Shown here: positions 1 through 6,987 of the stretch, piece after piece
Position numbering within the stretch: position 1 is the first letter of the stretch
Layout of the letters: each line of letters opens with the position of its first letter
Assembly (NCBI GenBank): GCA_017537495.1
Contig: JAFYKS010000182.1
Span: 1 to 6,987 of the forward strand
Direction: 5' to 3'
Length of the DNA stretch: 6,987 nt
DNA from: Bacillota bacterium
GTDB lineage: Bacteria; Bacillota; Clostridia; Peptostreptococcales; Anaerovoracaceae
Position numbers and translations under genes: made by a program
Notes under the pieces: generated by a model
The model's database searches: none
The model's input: only the letters and a program-made list of their open reading frames with translations
What the model was told of the DNA's origin: nothing

Positions 1-359
1 GTGAAGCAAACGTAGATTACACTGTTTACAAGAACACTCTGGTAAAGAGAGCAATCGACGGCACTGTATACGCAGGTCTGGCTGAAGTTCTGGACGGTCC
101 TTCCGCACTGGCAATCAGTACTGAAGATGCTACTGCTCCAGCTAGAGTATTAAATGAAATCATCAAGGATTTCAAGAAGATGGAATTCAAGGCAGGTGTT
201 GTTGAAGGTACTTTCTTCAATAAGGAAGGTATCCAGGCAGTTGCTGACATTCCAGGCAGAGACGTTCTGGTTGCTAAGTTCCTGGGCAGCATTCAGTCCC
301 CAGTTAGCAAGGCAGTTAGAACCTTCCAGGCAATCGCAGATGCTAAGGCTGAAGCTTAA
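1..359 (+). CDS. rplJ: 50S ribosomal protein L10, 3' part (5' end outside window)
   Basis: L10 anchors the L7/L12 stalk to 23S rRNA at the GTPase-associated centre of the large ribosomal subunit. The reading frame enters at base 3 and ends at TAA 357-359, leaving 118 residues of a protein usually about 165-175 long, so roughly the first 50 are missing. Visible family features are the rRNA-binding segment YTVYKNTLVKRA near the left edge, the DGPSALAI strand, the KAGVVEG stretch, and the PGRDVLVAKFLGSIQSPVS region. The last leads into the C-terminal helix that carries L7/L12 dimers in known stalk structures. The gene is followed after 107 bases by rplL, the usual rplJL pair. L10 operons are commonly autoregulated through a leader upstream of rplJ, which is not in this window. 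Identification rests on motifs and on the neighbour rplL, and the C-terminus is intact. Confidence 0.96.
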   Translation, partial: EANVDYTVYKNTLVKRAIDGTVYAGLAEVLDGPSALAISTEDATAPARVLNEIIKDFKKMEFKAGVVEGTFFNKEGIQAVADIPGRDVLVAKFLGSIQSPVSKAVRTFQAIADAKAEA

Positions 360-400
360 TTTAAAGCCTGAACATAAAAACAAACAAACGAAATCAAACG

Positions 401-420
401 TGCTGACGCAAAGCGCAGCA
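401..420 (+). promoter_or_regulatory. Bulged RNA hairpin in the rplJ-rplL spacer
   Basis: TGCTG, a single unpaired A (406), then CGC pair with GCG and CAGCA across an AAA loop (410-412). This gives eight Watson-Crick pairs, six of them G-C, with a possible G-U closing pair (400/421). It stands out in an A-rich 107-base spacer that otherwise holds no gene. No T-run follows (the next bases are TAAACATCC), so it is not an intrinsic terminator. Position and shape fit an mRNA processing or stability element that separates the L10 and L7/L12 messages, but that role is inferred. The structure itself is read directly from the sequence. Confidence 0.6.
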
Positions 421-450
421 TAAACATCCAAAATAATATTGAAATTTTGA

Positions 451-457
451 AAAGGAG
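451..457 (+). promoter_or_regulatory. Ribosome binding site of rplL
   Basis: AAAGGAG lies nine bases upstream of ATG 467 and is a strong match to the anti-SD sequence of 16S rRNA. It is flanked by two copies of the self-complementary hexamer AAATTT (442-447 and 458-463). These could pair weakly and hold the SD in a 10-base loop. It fixes ATG 467 as the start. Confidence 0.85.
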
Positions 458-466
458 AAATTTAAA

Positions 467-829
467 ATGACTATTGAACAGATCATTGAAGCTATCAAGA
501 ACATGACAGTTCTGGAATTAAACGAATTAGTTAAGGCTTGCGAAGAAGAATTCGGCGTATCCGCTGCTGCTCCAGTTGCAGTTGTTGCAGGTGGTGCTGC
601 TGCAGAAGTTGAAGAACAGACTGAATTCAACGTAATTCTGGAATCCGCTGGTTCCGAAAAGATCAAGGTTATCAAGGCAGTAAGAGAACTGACTGGCCTG
701 GGTCTGAAGGAAGCTAAGGAAGTAGTTGACGGTGCTCCATCCACTCTGAAGGAAGGCGTAGAAAAGGCTGAAGCTGAAGCTATCAAGAAGTCTCTGGAAG
801 AAGTTGGCGCTGTAGTAGTTCTGAAGTAA
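467..829 (+). CDS. rplL: 50S ribosomal protein L7/L12
   Basis: This is the multicopy acidic stalk protein that binds L10 as dimers and recruits EF-Tu, EF-G, IF2 and RF3 to the ribosome. The 120-residue length is normal for the family. Residues 1-31 form the helical dimerisation and L10-binding domain. Residues 32-52 are an Ala/Val/Gly-rich flexible hinge ([20 protein letters not shown]). Residues 53-120 are the globular factor-binding domain, with [20 protein letters not shown] at 64-83 and VVDGAP at 86-91. The factor-contact positions known from E. coli are present: K65, I66 (Val in E. coli), I69, K70, R73 and K84. The start is ATG 467, nine bases after AAAGGAG. An intrinsic terminator begins 34 bases after the stop codon, so this is the likely last gene of its transcript. 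Nothing appears truncated or foreign. Confidence 0.99.
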   Translation: MTIEQIIEAIKNMTVLELNELVKACEEEFGVSAAAPVAVVAGGAAAEVEEQTEFNVILESAGSEKIKVIKAVRELTGLGLKEAKEVVDGAPSTLKEGVEKAEAEAIKKSLEEVGAVVVLK

Positions 830-863
830 TTCAAGCGAAAGCCGATTTTAAAAACAGCAAATC

Positions 864-893
864 AAGAGGACAGATTAATCTGTCCTCTTTTTT
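864..893 (+). terminator. Rho-independent terminator after rplL
   Basis: An 11-bp perfect stem pairs 864-874 (AAGAGGACAGA) with 879-889 (TCTGTCCTCTT) around a TTAA loop (875-878). The 26 bases form an uninterrupted palindrome. The descending arm runs into six T residues (888-893). There are no mismatches or bulges, and the position 34 bases after the rplL stop is classic. It should strongly reduce transcription passing from rplJL into rpoB. The efficiency cannot be judged from sequence alone. Confidence 0.93.
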
Positions 894-921
894 CGTCTCC
901 GGAAGGGCGGATTTTGACCCG

Positions 922-959
922 AAAAATAACAGGATAAAAATTTCCAAAAAGTTTGAAAA
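922..959 (+). promoter_or_regulatory. Phased A-tracts upstream of the rpoB promoter (UP-like element)
   Basis: Runs of A occur at 922-926, 936-940, 946-950 and 956-959. The last three have centres about 10 bp apart, close to one helical turn. Relative to a start site near 1000 they fall at about -64 to -41, where the RNA polymerase alpha C-terminal domains contact UP elements. The arrangement predicts DNA curvature and promoter stimulation. The tracts are seen directly and the function is inferred. Confidence 0.55.
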
Positions 960-964
960 GGGTA

Positions 965-993
965 TTGACTTATTGACAAAACCGTTATATAAT
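965..993 (+). promoter_or_regulatory. Sigma-A-type promoter of rpoBC
   Basis: The -35 box is TTGACT (965-970, 5 of 6 consensus) and the -10 box is TATAAT (988-993, 6 of 6), with the optimal 17-bp spacer. Transcription would start near 999-1001, giving a leader of about 45 bases before ATG 1045. The promoter lies downstream of the rplL terminator and 52 bp upstream of the rpoB start codon, so rpoBC can be transcribed independently of the ribosomal protein genes. No extended -10 TGn motif is present. Confidence 0.88.
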
Positions 994-1001
994 ATTAGAC
1001 T
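973..1001 (+). promoter_or_regulatory. Possible second, overlapping promoter shifted 8 bp
   Basis: A perfect -35 hexamer TTGACA (973-978) lies 8 bp downstream of TTGACT, within a direct repeat of TATTGAC (963-969 and 971-977). It cannot pair with TATAAT 988-993, where the gap is only 9 bp. At a 17-bp gap it meets TAGACT (996-1001), a 4 of 6 match to the -10 consensus that keeps the key TAnnnT bases. It may be a weaker alternative promoter or a decoy -35, and the evidence is only moderate. Confidence 0.4.
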
Positions 1002-1030
1002 GCCACACAAAGTAATTTTGTTAAGAATAT

Positions 1031-1036
1031 AAGGAG
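1031..1036 (+). promoter_or_regulatory. Ribosome binding site of rpoB, deciding the start
   Basis: AAGGAG ends eight bases before ATG 1045, an ideal spacing. An in-frame GTG at 1036-1038 overlaps this SD sequence and has no SD of its own, so it is not the start. The protein therefore begins [15 protein letters not shown], as beta subunits of this group normally do. Confidence 0.92.
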
Positions 1037-1044
1037 TGATAAAG

Positions 1045-4000
1045 ATGCCAAGACCTATACAAGTAGGTAGAAAAGAGCGTATGACGTTCGCTAAGATCAA
1101 TGAAGTATGCGAAATGCCTAACCTGATTGAAATGCAGACTGCTTCCTATGACTGGTTCATTAAGGAAGGTCTGAGAGAAGTTTTTGAAGACATCTCCCCG
1201 ATTAAGGACTATGCCGACAATCTGGTTCTGGAGTTCATTGACTATTCTCTCACCGATGCTCCAAAGTATGAGCAGGAAGAGTGCAAGGAAAGAGACGTTA
1301 CTTACGCTGCACCCCTCAAGGTTAAAGTTCGCCTGATTAACAAGGAAACCGGAGAAGTGAAGGAACAGGAAGTTTTCATGGGTGATTTCCCTCTGATGAC
1401 TGAAAAGGGTACCTTCATTTATAACGGGGCTGAACGAGTAGTTGTAACTCAGCTGGTTCGTTCCCCTGGACCTTACTACGACGTTACTGTTGATAAATCC
1501 AATAACAAGCTGTTCTCCACAACCATCATCCCTAACCGTGGTGCATGGCTGGAATACGAAACTGACTCCAACGAAATTATTTCCGTTAGAGTTGACCGTA
1601 CCAGAAAGCAGCCTGTTACAACCCTTCTGAGAGCACTGGGCTTTGGTTCCAACCAGGAAATCATCGATATTTTCGGTGAAGATTCCCGTCTGATGAAGAC
1701 TCTGGATAAGGATACCGCGACCAACTATGAAGAAGGTCTGAAGGAAATTTATAAGAAGTTAAGACCAACTGAACCGCCAACAGTGGAATCTGCAAAATCT
1801 CTGCTGAATTCCCTGTTCTTCGATCCGAAGAGATACGATCTGGCTAAGGTTGGCAGATACAAATATAATAAGAAGCTTGGTTTATCTAACAGAATCGTAG
1901 GCGTAGTGGCAGCCGAAGATGTAATTGATCCAAACACCGGAGAAATCATGGTGGAAGCGGGTCAGAAGATTGGTAGAGACCTTGCTTTTGCCATTGAAAA
2001 TGCAGGTGTGGAATACATCATGGCATATGCAGTGGACAAGGATAAAGAAGGTCAGATTACTAAGGTAATCGGCAGCCGATTTGTAGATCTGAAGGCTTAT
2101 GTGGACGTAGATCCGGATGAACTGAAGATTGCAGACAAGGTATTCTATCCTGTTCTGAAGGAAATCCTGGATGCATGTACCAGTGAAGATGAAATTAAGG
2201 ATATGCTGGTGGCAAGAAAGAATGATCTGTCTCCAAAGCATATTATCATGGAAGACATCATTGCTTCCGTAAGTTATATCCTGAACTTGAACTATGGCAT
2301 CGGCTCAGTTGACGATATAGACCATTTAGGTAACAGAAGATTAAGAACCGTTGGCGAACTGCTGCAGAACCAGTTCCGTATCGGTCTGGCCAGAATGGAA
2401 AGAGTTGTAAAGGAAAGAATGACCATTCAGGACATCGACGTTACAACTCCTCAGGCTCTGATGAACATCCGTCCTGTAACTGCAGCTATCAAGGAGTTCT
2501 TCGGCAGCTCCCAGCTGTCCCAGTTTATGGACCAGAACAACCCGCTGGCAGAACTGACTCATAAGAGAAGACTGTCCGCGCTGGGTCCTGGCGGTCTGTC
2601 CAGAGAAAGAGCCGGCATGGAAGTTCGAGACGTACACTATTCCCACTACGGCAGAATGTGTCCAATCGAAACTCCAGAAGGTCCGAACATCGGTCTGATC
2701 GGTTCTCTGACCACCTATGGTGTAATTAACAAGTATGGTTTCATTGAAACCCCATTCCGTGTAGTAGATAAGGAACGCGGTGTAGTAACCGATGAAATCC
2801 ACTATCTGACTGCCGATGAAGAAGAAATGATGATCGTGGCACAGGCCAACGAACCTCTGGACAGCGAAGGTCACTTTGTGAATGCAAAGGTTGCTTCCCG
2901 TGGTGAAAAGGGCGAAATCGCTCTGGTAGGCCGTGAACAGATTGACTACATGGACGTATCTCCTAAGCAGGTAGTATCCGTTGCGACTGCAATGATTCCG
3001 TTCCTGGAAAACGACGACGCAAACCGTGCCCTGATGGGTTCCAACATGCAGCGTCAGGCAGTTCCTCTGCTGGTTGCAGAAGCTCCAATGGTTGGTACCG
3101 GTATGGAATACAAGGCTGCGAGAGACTCCGGCGTAGTAATTCTGGCCAAGAATACAGGTACTGTAGAATACGTTGATGCTGATAAGATTGTTATCAGAAG
3201 AGACGCTGACAACGGTACTGATTCCTATACATTATTAAAGTTCAAGCGTTCCAACCAGGGTACCTGCATCAACCAGAGACCGATTGTAAGCCACGGCGAA
3301 CACATCGAAGCTGGTGAAGTAATTGCAGACGGTCCATCCACCGACCTGGGTGAAATCTCCCTGGGTAAGAACCTGCTGATCGGCTTCATGACCTGGGAAG
3401 GTTATAACTACGAAGACGCAATCATTCTGAACGAAAGACTGCTGATGGAAGACGTACTGACTTCCCTGCATATCGAAGAATACGAAGCAGAAGCACGTGA
3501 TACCAAGCTGGGACCTGAAGAAATCACCCGTGACATTCCAAACGTTGGTGATGATGCTCTGAAGGATCTGGACGAAGAAGGTATCATCAGAATTGGTGCG
3601 GAAGTTAACTCTTCCGACATTCTGGTTGGTAAGGTAACTCCTAAGGGTGAAACCGAACTGACTGCAGAAGAAAGACTGCTGCGTGCAATCTTTGGCGAAA
3701 AGGCCAGAGAAGTAAGAGATACCTCCCTGAGAGTTCCTCACGGTGAAACAGGTATCATTGTAGACGTAAAGATCTTCACCAGAGAAAACGGCGATGAGCT
3801 GCCTCCTGGTGTAAATAAACTGGTTCGCTGCTATATTGCTACCAAGCGTAAGATTAACGTTGGTGACAAGATGGCGGGCCGTCACGGTAACAAGGGTGTT
3901 ATCTCCAGAATTCTGCCTGAAGAAGATATGCCGTTCATGGATAACGGCCAGCCTCTGCAGGTAATGCTGAACCCTCTGGGCGTACCTTCCCGAATGAACG

Positions 4001-4752
4001 TAGGACAGGTACTGGAAGTTCATCTGGGTCTGGCATGTAAGAAGAAGGGCTGGTATATTGCAACTCCGGTATTCGATGGTGCCAACGAAAGAGACATCAT
4101 GGAACTGCTGAAGGAAGTTGGATACCCTGAAACCGGTAAGCTCTATCTGAGAGACGGACGTACTGGTGAATTCTTTGATAATCCGGTAACCGTAGGTTAC
4201 ATGTACATGCTGAAGCTGCATCACCTGGTTGATGACAAGATTCATGCAAGATCTACCGGTCCTTACTCCATGGTTACTCAGCAGCCACTGGGCGGTAAAG
4301 CACAGTTCGGTGGTCAGCGTTTCGGTGAAATGGAAGTATGGGCACTGGAAGCATACGGTGCAGCATATACTCTGCAGGAAATCCTGACTGTTAAGTCCGA
4401 CGATATCGTAGGCCGTGTGAAGACTTACGAAGCAATCGTTAAGGGCGAAAACATTCCTAAGCCTGGTATCCCAGAATCCTTCAAGGTTCTGATTAAGGAA
4501 ATGCAGGCTCTGGGTCTGGACGTAAAGGTTCTGTCTGAAAACGATGAAGAAATCGAATTCAGAGATGCCGGCGATATGGATGATGATATCACAGGTATCG
4601 AAACCATCATGGAAATCGAACAGAGCGTGGAAAGCGAAGAAAAGCTGGCAGAAGCAGGTTTTGTGGATGCAAACTTTGACAGCGAAGCGCAGAACGATGT
4701 CTTTGGCGGTGAAGCAGACGAATTCGCCTATGACGATGATTTCAGAGAGTAG
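1045..4752 (+). CDS. rpoB: DNA-directed RNA polymerase subunit beta
   Basis: Beta is one of the two catalytic subunits of RNA polymerase. The gene encodes 1235 residues, a usual Firmicutes length and about 100 fewer than E. coli, because the large lineage insertions are absent. Recognisable regions in order are the protrusion ([20 protein letters not shown], 125-144); the variable lobe (about 280-425); [19 protein letters not shown] (423-441); rifampicin cluster I (487-513: [23 protein letters not shown]); [18 protein letters not shown] (520-537) followed by [14 protein letters not shown] (539-552); and [14 protein letters not shown] (786-799). [12 protein letters not shown] (941-952) carries the two lysines near the active site (K942, K950). 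The C-terminal clamp-contacting region includes [20 protein letters not shown] (1070-1089). Rifampicin-contact positions are wild type (Q493, D496, H506, R509, S511). Residues 1167-1235 form an acidic tail with 27 Asp/Glu and three Arg/Lys. ATG 1045 is chosen from its SD site. The gene ends in TAG, 20 bases before rpoC. Confidence 0.99.
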   Translation: MPRPIQVGRKERMTFAKINEVCEMPNLIEMQTASYDWFIKEGLREVFEDISPIKDYADNLVLEFIDYSLTDAPKYEQEECKERDVTYAAPLKVKVRLINKETGEVKEQEVFMGDFPLMTEKGTFIYNGAERVVVTQLVRSPGPYYDVTVDKSNNKLFSTTIIPNRGAWLEYETDSNEIISVRVDRTRKQPVTTLLRALGFGSNQEIIDIFGEDSRLMKTLDKDTATNYEEGLKEIYKKLRPTEPPTVESAKSLLNSLFFDPKRYDLAKVGRYKYNKKLGLSNRIVGVVAAEDVIDPNTGEIMVEAGQKIGRDLAFAIENAGVEYIMAYAVDKDKEGQITKVIGSRFVDLKAYVDVDPDELKIADKVFYPVLKEILDACTSEDEIKDMLVARKNDLSPKHIIMEDIIASVSYILNLNYGIGSVDDIDHLGNRRLRTVGELLQNQFRIGLARMERVVKERMTIQDIDVTTPQALMNIRPVTAAIKEFFGSSQLSQFMDQNNPLAELTHKRRLSALGPGGLSRERAGMEVRDVHYSHYGRMCPIETPEGPNIGLIGSLTTYGVINKYGFIETPFRVVDKERGVVTDEIHYLTADEEEMMIVAQANEPLDSEGHFVNAKVASRGEKGEIALVGREQIDYMDVSPKQVVSVATAMIPFLENDDANRALMGSNMQRQAVPLLVAEAPMVGTGMEYKAARDSGVVILAKNTGTVEYVDADKIVIRRDADNGTDSYTLLKFKRSNQGTCINQRPIVSHGEHIEAGEVIADGPSTDLGEISLGKNLLIGFMTWEGYNYEDAIILNERLLMEDVLTSLHIEEYEAEARDTKLGPEEITRDIPNVGDDALKDLDEEGIIRIGAEVNSSDILVGKVTPKGETELTAEERLLRAIFGEKAREVRDTSLRVPHGETGIIVDVKIFTRENGDELPPGVNKLVRCYIATKRKINVGDKMAGRHGNKGVISRILPEEDMPFMDNGQPLQVMLNPLGVPSRMNVGQVLEVHLGLACKKKGWYIATPVFDGANERDIMELLKEVGYPETGKLYLRDGRTGEFFDNPVTVGYMYMLKLHHLVDDKIHARSTGPYSMVTQQPLGGKAQFGGQRFGEMEVWALEAYGAAYTLQEILTVKSDDIVGRVKTYEAIVKGENIPKPGIPESFKVLIKEMQALGLDVKVLSENDEEIEFRDAGDMDDDITGIETIMEIEQSVESEEKLAEAGFVDANFDSEAQNDVFGGEADEFAYDDDFRE

Positions 4753-4755
4753 TAT

Positions 4756-4764
4756 AGAAAGGGG
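4756..4764 (+). promoter_or_regulatory. Long ribosome binding site of rpoC, supporting the TTG start
   Basis: AGAAAGGGG matches the extended SD consensus AGAAAGGAG at eight of nine positions, and the one change (A to G) can still pair as G-U. It ends eight bases before TTG 4773. It lies wholly inside the 20-base rpoB-rpoC gap, so rpoC has its own strong initiation site that could compensate for the weak start codon. Confidence 0.82.
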
Positions 4765-4772
4765 AAGGACTC

Positions 4773-6987
4773 TTGAATAATAACGTAAACAATGATTATG
4801 AATTAAATAATTTTGAGTCAATACAGATCAACCTGGCTTCTCCGGAAAAAATCAGGGGATGGTCTTACGGTGAAGTAACCAAGCCTGAAACCATCAACTA
4901 CAGAACTCTGAAACCGGAAAGAGATGGTCTGTACTGCGAAAAGATTTTCGGACCTACCAAGGACTGGGAATGTCACTGCGGTAAGTACAAGAGAATCCGT
5001 TATAAGGGTATTGTCTGTGACCGCTGCGGCGTAGAAGTTACCAAGGCTAAGGTTAGAAGAGAGAGAATGGGCCACATCGAACTGGCGGCTCCAGTCTCTC
5101 ACATCTGGTACTTCAAGGGTATCCCATCCAGAATGGGTCTGTGCCTGGACGTAACTCCTAGAAACCTGGAAAAGGTTCTCTATTTCGCTGCATATATCGT
5201 AACTGACCCTGGCGATACTGATCTGGGCTACAAGCAGATTCTGACTGAAGTAGAATACAGACAGTACAAGGAACAGTACGGCAACCGCTTCAAGGCTGGT
5301 ATGGGTGCAGAAACCGTAAAGGAACTGCTGTCCCAGATCGACCTGGAAGAACTGTCTGCTGATCTGAGAGAAAAGCTGAAAGATGCTTCCGGCCAGAAGA
5401 AGGTTAGAATTGTAAGAAGACTGGAAGTTATCGAAGCACTGAGACTGTCCGGAAACCGCCCTGAATGGATGGTTATGGACATCATCCCGGTTATTCCGCC
5501 AGATCTGAGACCAATGGTACAGCTGGACGGCGGACGTTTTGCAACTTCCGACCTGAATGACTTATACAGAAGAGTAATCAACAGAAACAACAGACTGAAC
5601 CGTCTGCTGGAACTGGGTGCTCCTGATATTATTGTAAGAAACGAAAAGAGAATGCTGCAGGAAGCAGTAGACTCCCTGATCGACAACGGCAGACGCGGCA
5701 GAGCCGTAACCGGACCTGGCTCCAGACCTCTGAAGTCCCTGTCCGACATGCTGAAGGGTAAGCAGGGTCGTTTCAGACAGAACCTGCTGGGTAAGCGTGT
5801 AGACTACTCCGGCCGTTCTGTAATCGTAGTTGGACCGGAACTGAAGTTCTATCAGTGCGGTCTGCCTAAGAAAATGGCGTTGGAACTGTTCAAGCCGTTC
5901 ATCATGAAGGAACTGGTAGAACAGGGTTATGCACACAACATCAAGAGTGCAAAGCGCATGGTTGAAAAAGTAAGACCTGAAGTTTGGGACGTACTGGAAG
6001 GCGTTATCAAGGAACATCCTGTAATGCTGAACCGTGCGCCGACCCTGCACAGACTGGGTATTCAGGCATTCGAACCGGTACTGGTAGAAGGTAAGGCAAT
6101 CAAGCTGCACCCACTGGTATGTACCGCGTTCAACGCCGACTTCGACGGTGACCAGATGGCGGTTCACGTTCCTCTGTCCGTAGAAGCTCAGGCAGAAGCA
6201 AGATTCCTGATGCTGTCCACCAACAATATCCTGGCTCCTAAGGATGGTTCTCCAATTACCACTCCTACACAGGACATGATCCTGGGCAGCTACTACCTGA
6301 CTCACCCTGGCGTAGATGAAAGAAACACCTATGCTGAAGTGGGTGACGGTAAGGTCTTCACCGACATGGATGAAATGCTGATGGCATACCAGACCGGTGT
6401 TGTAGGAATTCACGCAAGAGTAAAAGTAAGAATGTACAAGGATGAAGCTGACACTGTGGGCAGACTGGTAGAGTCCACTGTAGGCCGCTTCATCTTCAAC
6501 CAGCAGATTCCACAGGATCTGGGATTTGTAAACAGAGAAGAAGATCCATACTCCCTGGAAGTTGACTTCCTGTGCGATAAGAAGAAGCTGGGTAAGATTA
6601 TTGATAAGTGTTACAGAAGACACGGAAATACCGGTACCGCTATCATGCTGGACTACATCAAGTCCATGGGCTACAAGTATTCCACAAGAGCTGCTGTAAC
6701 CATCTCCGTAAGCGACATGGAAATCCCTGAAAACAAGTGGGATATCGTAGGCGCTGCGGAAAAGGAAGTTGAAAAGTATGAAAAGGCGTTCAGAATGGGT
6801 CTCATGTCCAATCAGGAACGTTACGATGCGGTTATCAAAATCTGGTCCAGAACAACTGACGAAGTTGCAGACGCTCTGATGGATTCCCTTGGCTCATTAA
6901 ACAACCTGTTCATCATGGCGAACTCCGGTGCTCGAGGCTCCAAGAACCAGATCAGACAGGTCGGCGGTATGCGTGGTCTGATGGCTA
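4773..6987 (+). CDS. rpoC: DNA-directed RNA polymerase subunit beta' (3' end outside window)
   Basis: Beta' carries the catalytic Mg2+ of RNA polymerase and forms the clamp. The window holds 738 codons of roughly 1200. The start is TTG 4773: an in-frame TAG at 4755-4757 blocks any earlier start, no ATG lies in frame nearby, and the SD site fits. Residues 1-20 are an Asn-rich lead-in joining [10 protein letters not shown]. The Zn ribbon is C67, C69, C82, C85 (WECHCGKYK and VCDRCGVEV). Clamp helices that bind sigma lie at about 260-308 ([20 protein letters not shown] and following). Next are the switch-2 region ([20 protein letters not shown], 327-346), [20 protein letters not shown] (416-435) and the catalytic NADFDGD with D456, D458, D460. 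The end ([20 protein letters not shown], 715-734) is the F-loop region, so bridge helix and trigger loop lie beyond the edge. It is co-transcribed with rpoB. No frameshift or missing key residue is seen. Confidence 0.98.
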   Translation, partial: MNNNVNNDYELNNFESIQINLASPEKIRGWSYGEVTKPETINYRTLKPERDGLYCEKIFGPTKDWECHCGKYKRIRYKGIVCDRCGVEVTKAKVRRERMGHIELAAPVSHIWYFKGIPSRMGLCLDVTPRNLEKVLYFAAYIVTDPGDTDLGYKQILTEVEYRQYKEQYGNRFKAGMGAETVKELLSQIDLEELSADLREKLKDASGQKKVRIVRRLEVIEALRLSGNRPEWMVMDIIPVIPPDLRPMVQLDGGRFATSDLNDLYRRVINRNNRLNRLLELGAPDIIVRNEKRMLQEAVDSLIDNGRRGRAVTGPGSRPLKSLSDMLKGKQGRFRQNLLGKRVDYSGRSVIVVGPELKFYQCGLPKKMALELFKPFIMKELVEQGYAHNIKSAKRMVEKVRPEVWDVLEGVIKEHPVMLNRAPTLHRLGIQAFEPVLVEGKAIKLHPLVCTAFNADFDGDQMAVHVPLSVEAQAEARFLMLSTNNILAPKDGSPITTPTQDMILGSYYLTHPGVDERNTYAEVGDGKVFTDMDEMLMAYQTGVVGIHARVKVRMYKDEADTVGRLVESTVGRFIFNQQIPQDLGFVNREEDPYSLEVDFLCDKKKLGKIIDKCYRRHGNTGTAIMLDYIKSMGYKYSTRAAVTISVSDMEIPENKWDIVGAAEKEVEKYEKAFRMGLMSNQERYDAVIKIWSRTTDEVADALMDSLGSLNNLFIMANSGARGSKNQIRQVGGMRGLMA

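Noticed and set aside
346..369. Inverted repeat AGGCT/AGCCT around the rplJ stop codon.
   Set aside because: Only five pairs with a 14-base loop and no T-run, too weak to call a terminator or regulatory hairpin.
154..423. Plus-strand frame of 89 codons overlapping the end of rplJ and the spacer.
   Set aside because: It is out of frame with L10, has no SD site, and its sequence is a frameshifted reading of conserved L10 codons.
394..834. Minus-strand open frame of 146 codons covering rplL.
   Set aside because: It lies opposite a certain gene, has Ala/Ser/Thr-rich low-complexity content from the GCT-rich hinge and no supporting signals.
914..942. TTGACC at 914-919 as an additional upstream -35 box.
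   Set aside because: At 15-19 bp downstream there is no convincing -10, only an A-tract, so it is not supported as a promoter.
1007..1021. ACAAA/TTTGT inverted repeat in the rpoB leader.
   Set aside because: Five mostly A-T pairs with a five-base loop are expected by chance in AT-rich DNA, and it does not cover the SD site.
1036..1044. GTG at 1036 as an alternative rpoB start adding three residues.
   Set aside because: It overlaps the SD sequence that serves ATG 1045 and would have no ribosome binding site of its own.
3235..4821. A 528-codon open frame on the minus strand opposite the 3' half of rpoB.
   Set aside because: It is in exact codon register with rpoB and open only because rpoB avoids TTA, CTA and TCA here. 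Its translation is rich in Phe, Gln and Val, mirroring sense GAA, CTG and AAC codons, and shows no recognisable domain.
5562..6623. A 353-codon open frame on the minus strand opposite rpoC.
   Set aside because: Same cause: it is in register with rpoC and ends where rpoC uses a TTA codon. No SD site or protein family features support it.

Overview
This window is a core bacterial ribosomal protein / RNA polymerase locus. All genes lie on the + strand in the order rplJ (3' part), rplL, rpoB, rpoC (5' part). Protein features point to Firmicutes, most likely class Clostridia: a 1235-residue beta subunit without the large insertions of the E. coli protein, a very acidic beta C-terminal tail, a beta' that opens with the clostridial-type ELNNF(E/D)SIQI...LASPEKIR sequence, purine-rich Shine-Dalgarno (SD) sites and a TTG start. 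Codon use is distinctive: CTG for Leu, AAG for Lys, GAA for Glu and AGA plus CGT for Arg, at roughly mid-40s percent GC by eye. I cannot assign a family or genus.

Layout. Positions 1-359 are the last 118 residues of ribosomal protein L10. Positions 360-466 are an A-rich spacer with a compact GC-rich bulged hairpin and the rplL ribosome binding site. Positions 467-829 are L7/L12. Positions 830-1044 are a 215-base non-coding interval. It holds, in order, a strong intrinsic terminator (864-893), phased A-tracts (922-959), a near-consensus sigma-A promoter (965-993) with a second overlapping -35/-10 pair shifted 8 bp downstream, and a short leader ending in the rpoB SD site. Positions 1045-4752 are the complete beta subunit gene. 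After 20 bases with a strong SD site, rpoC begins at a TTG codon (4773) and runs off the end just before the bridge helix.

How it works together. L10 and L7/L12 form the ribosomal stalk that recruits translation GTPases. Beta and beta' form the RNA polymerase catalytic core. The sequence suggests two expression units: rplJ-rplL ending at the terminator, and rpoB-rpoC starting from their own promoter, with any read-through adding to it.

No unknown system, mobile element, CRISPR array, RNA gene or foreign gene is visible. The points worth a second look are regulatory (the rplL-rpoB junction and the rplJ-rplL hairpin), the unusual rpoC start, and codon-use patterns that produce very long but spurious antisense reading frames.
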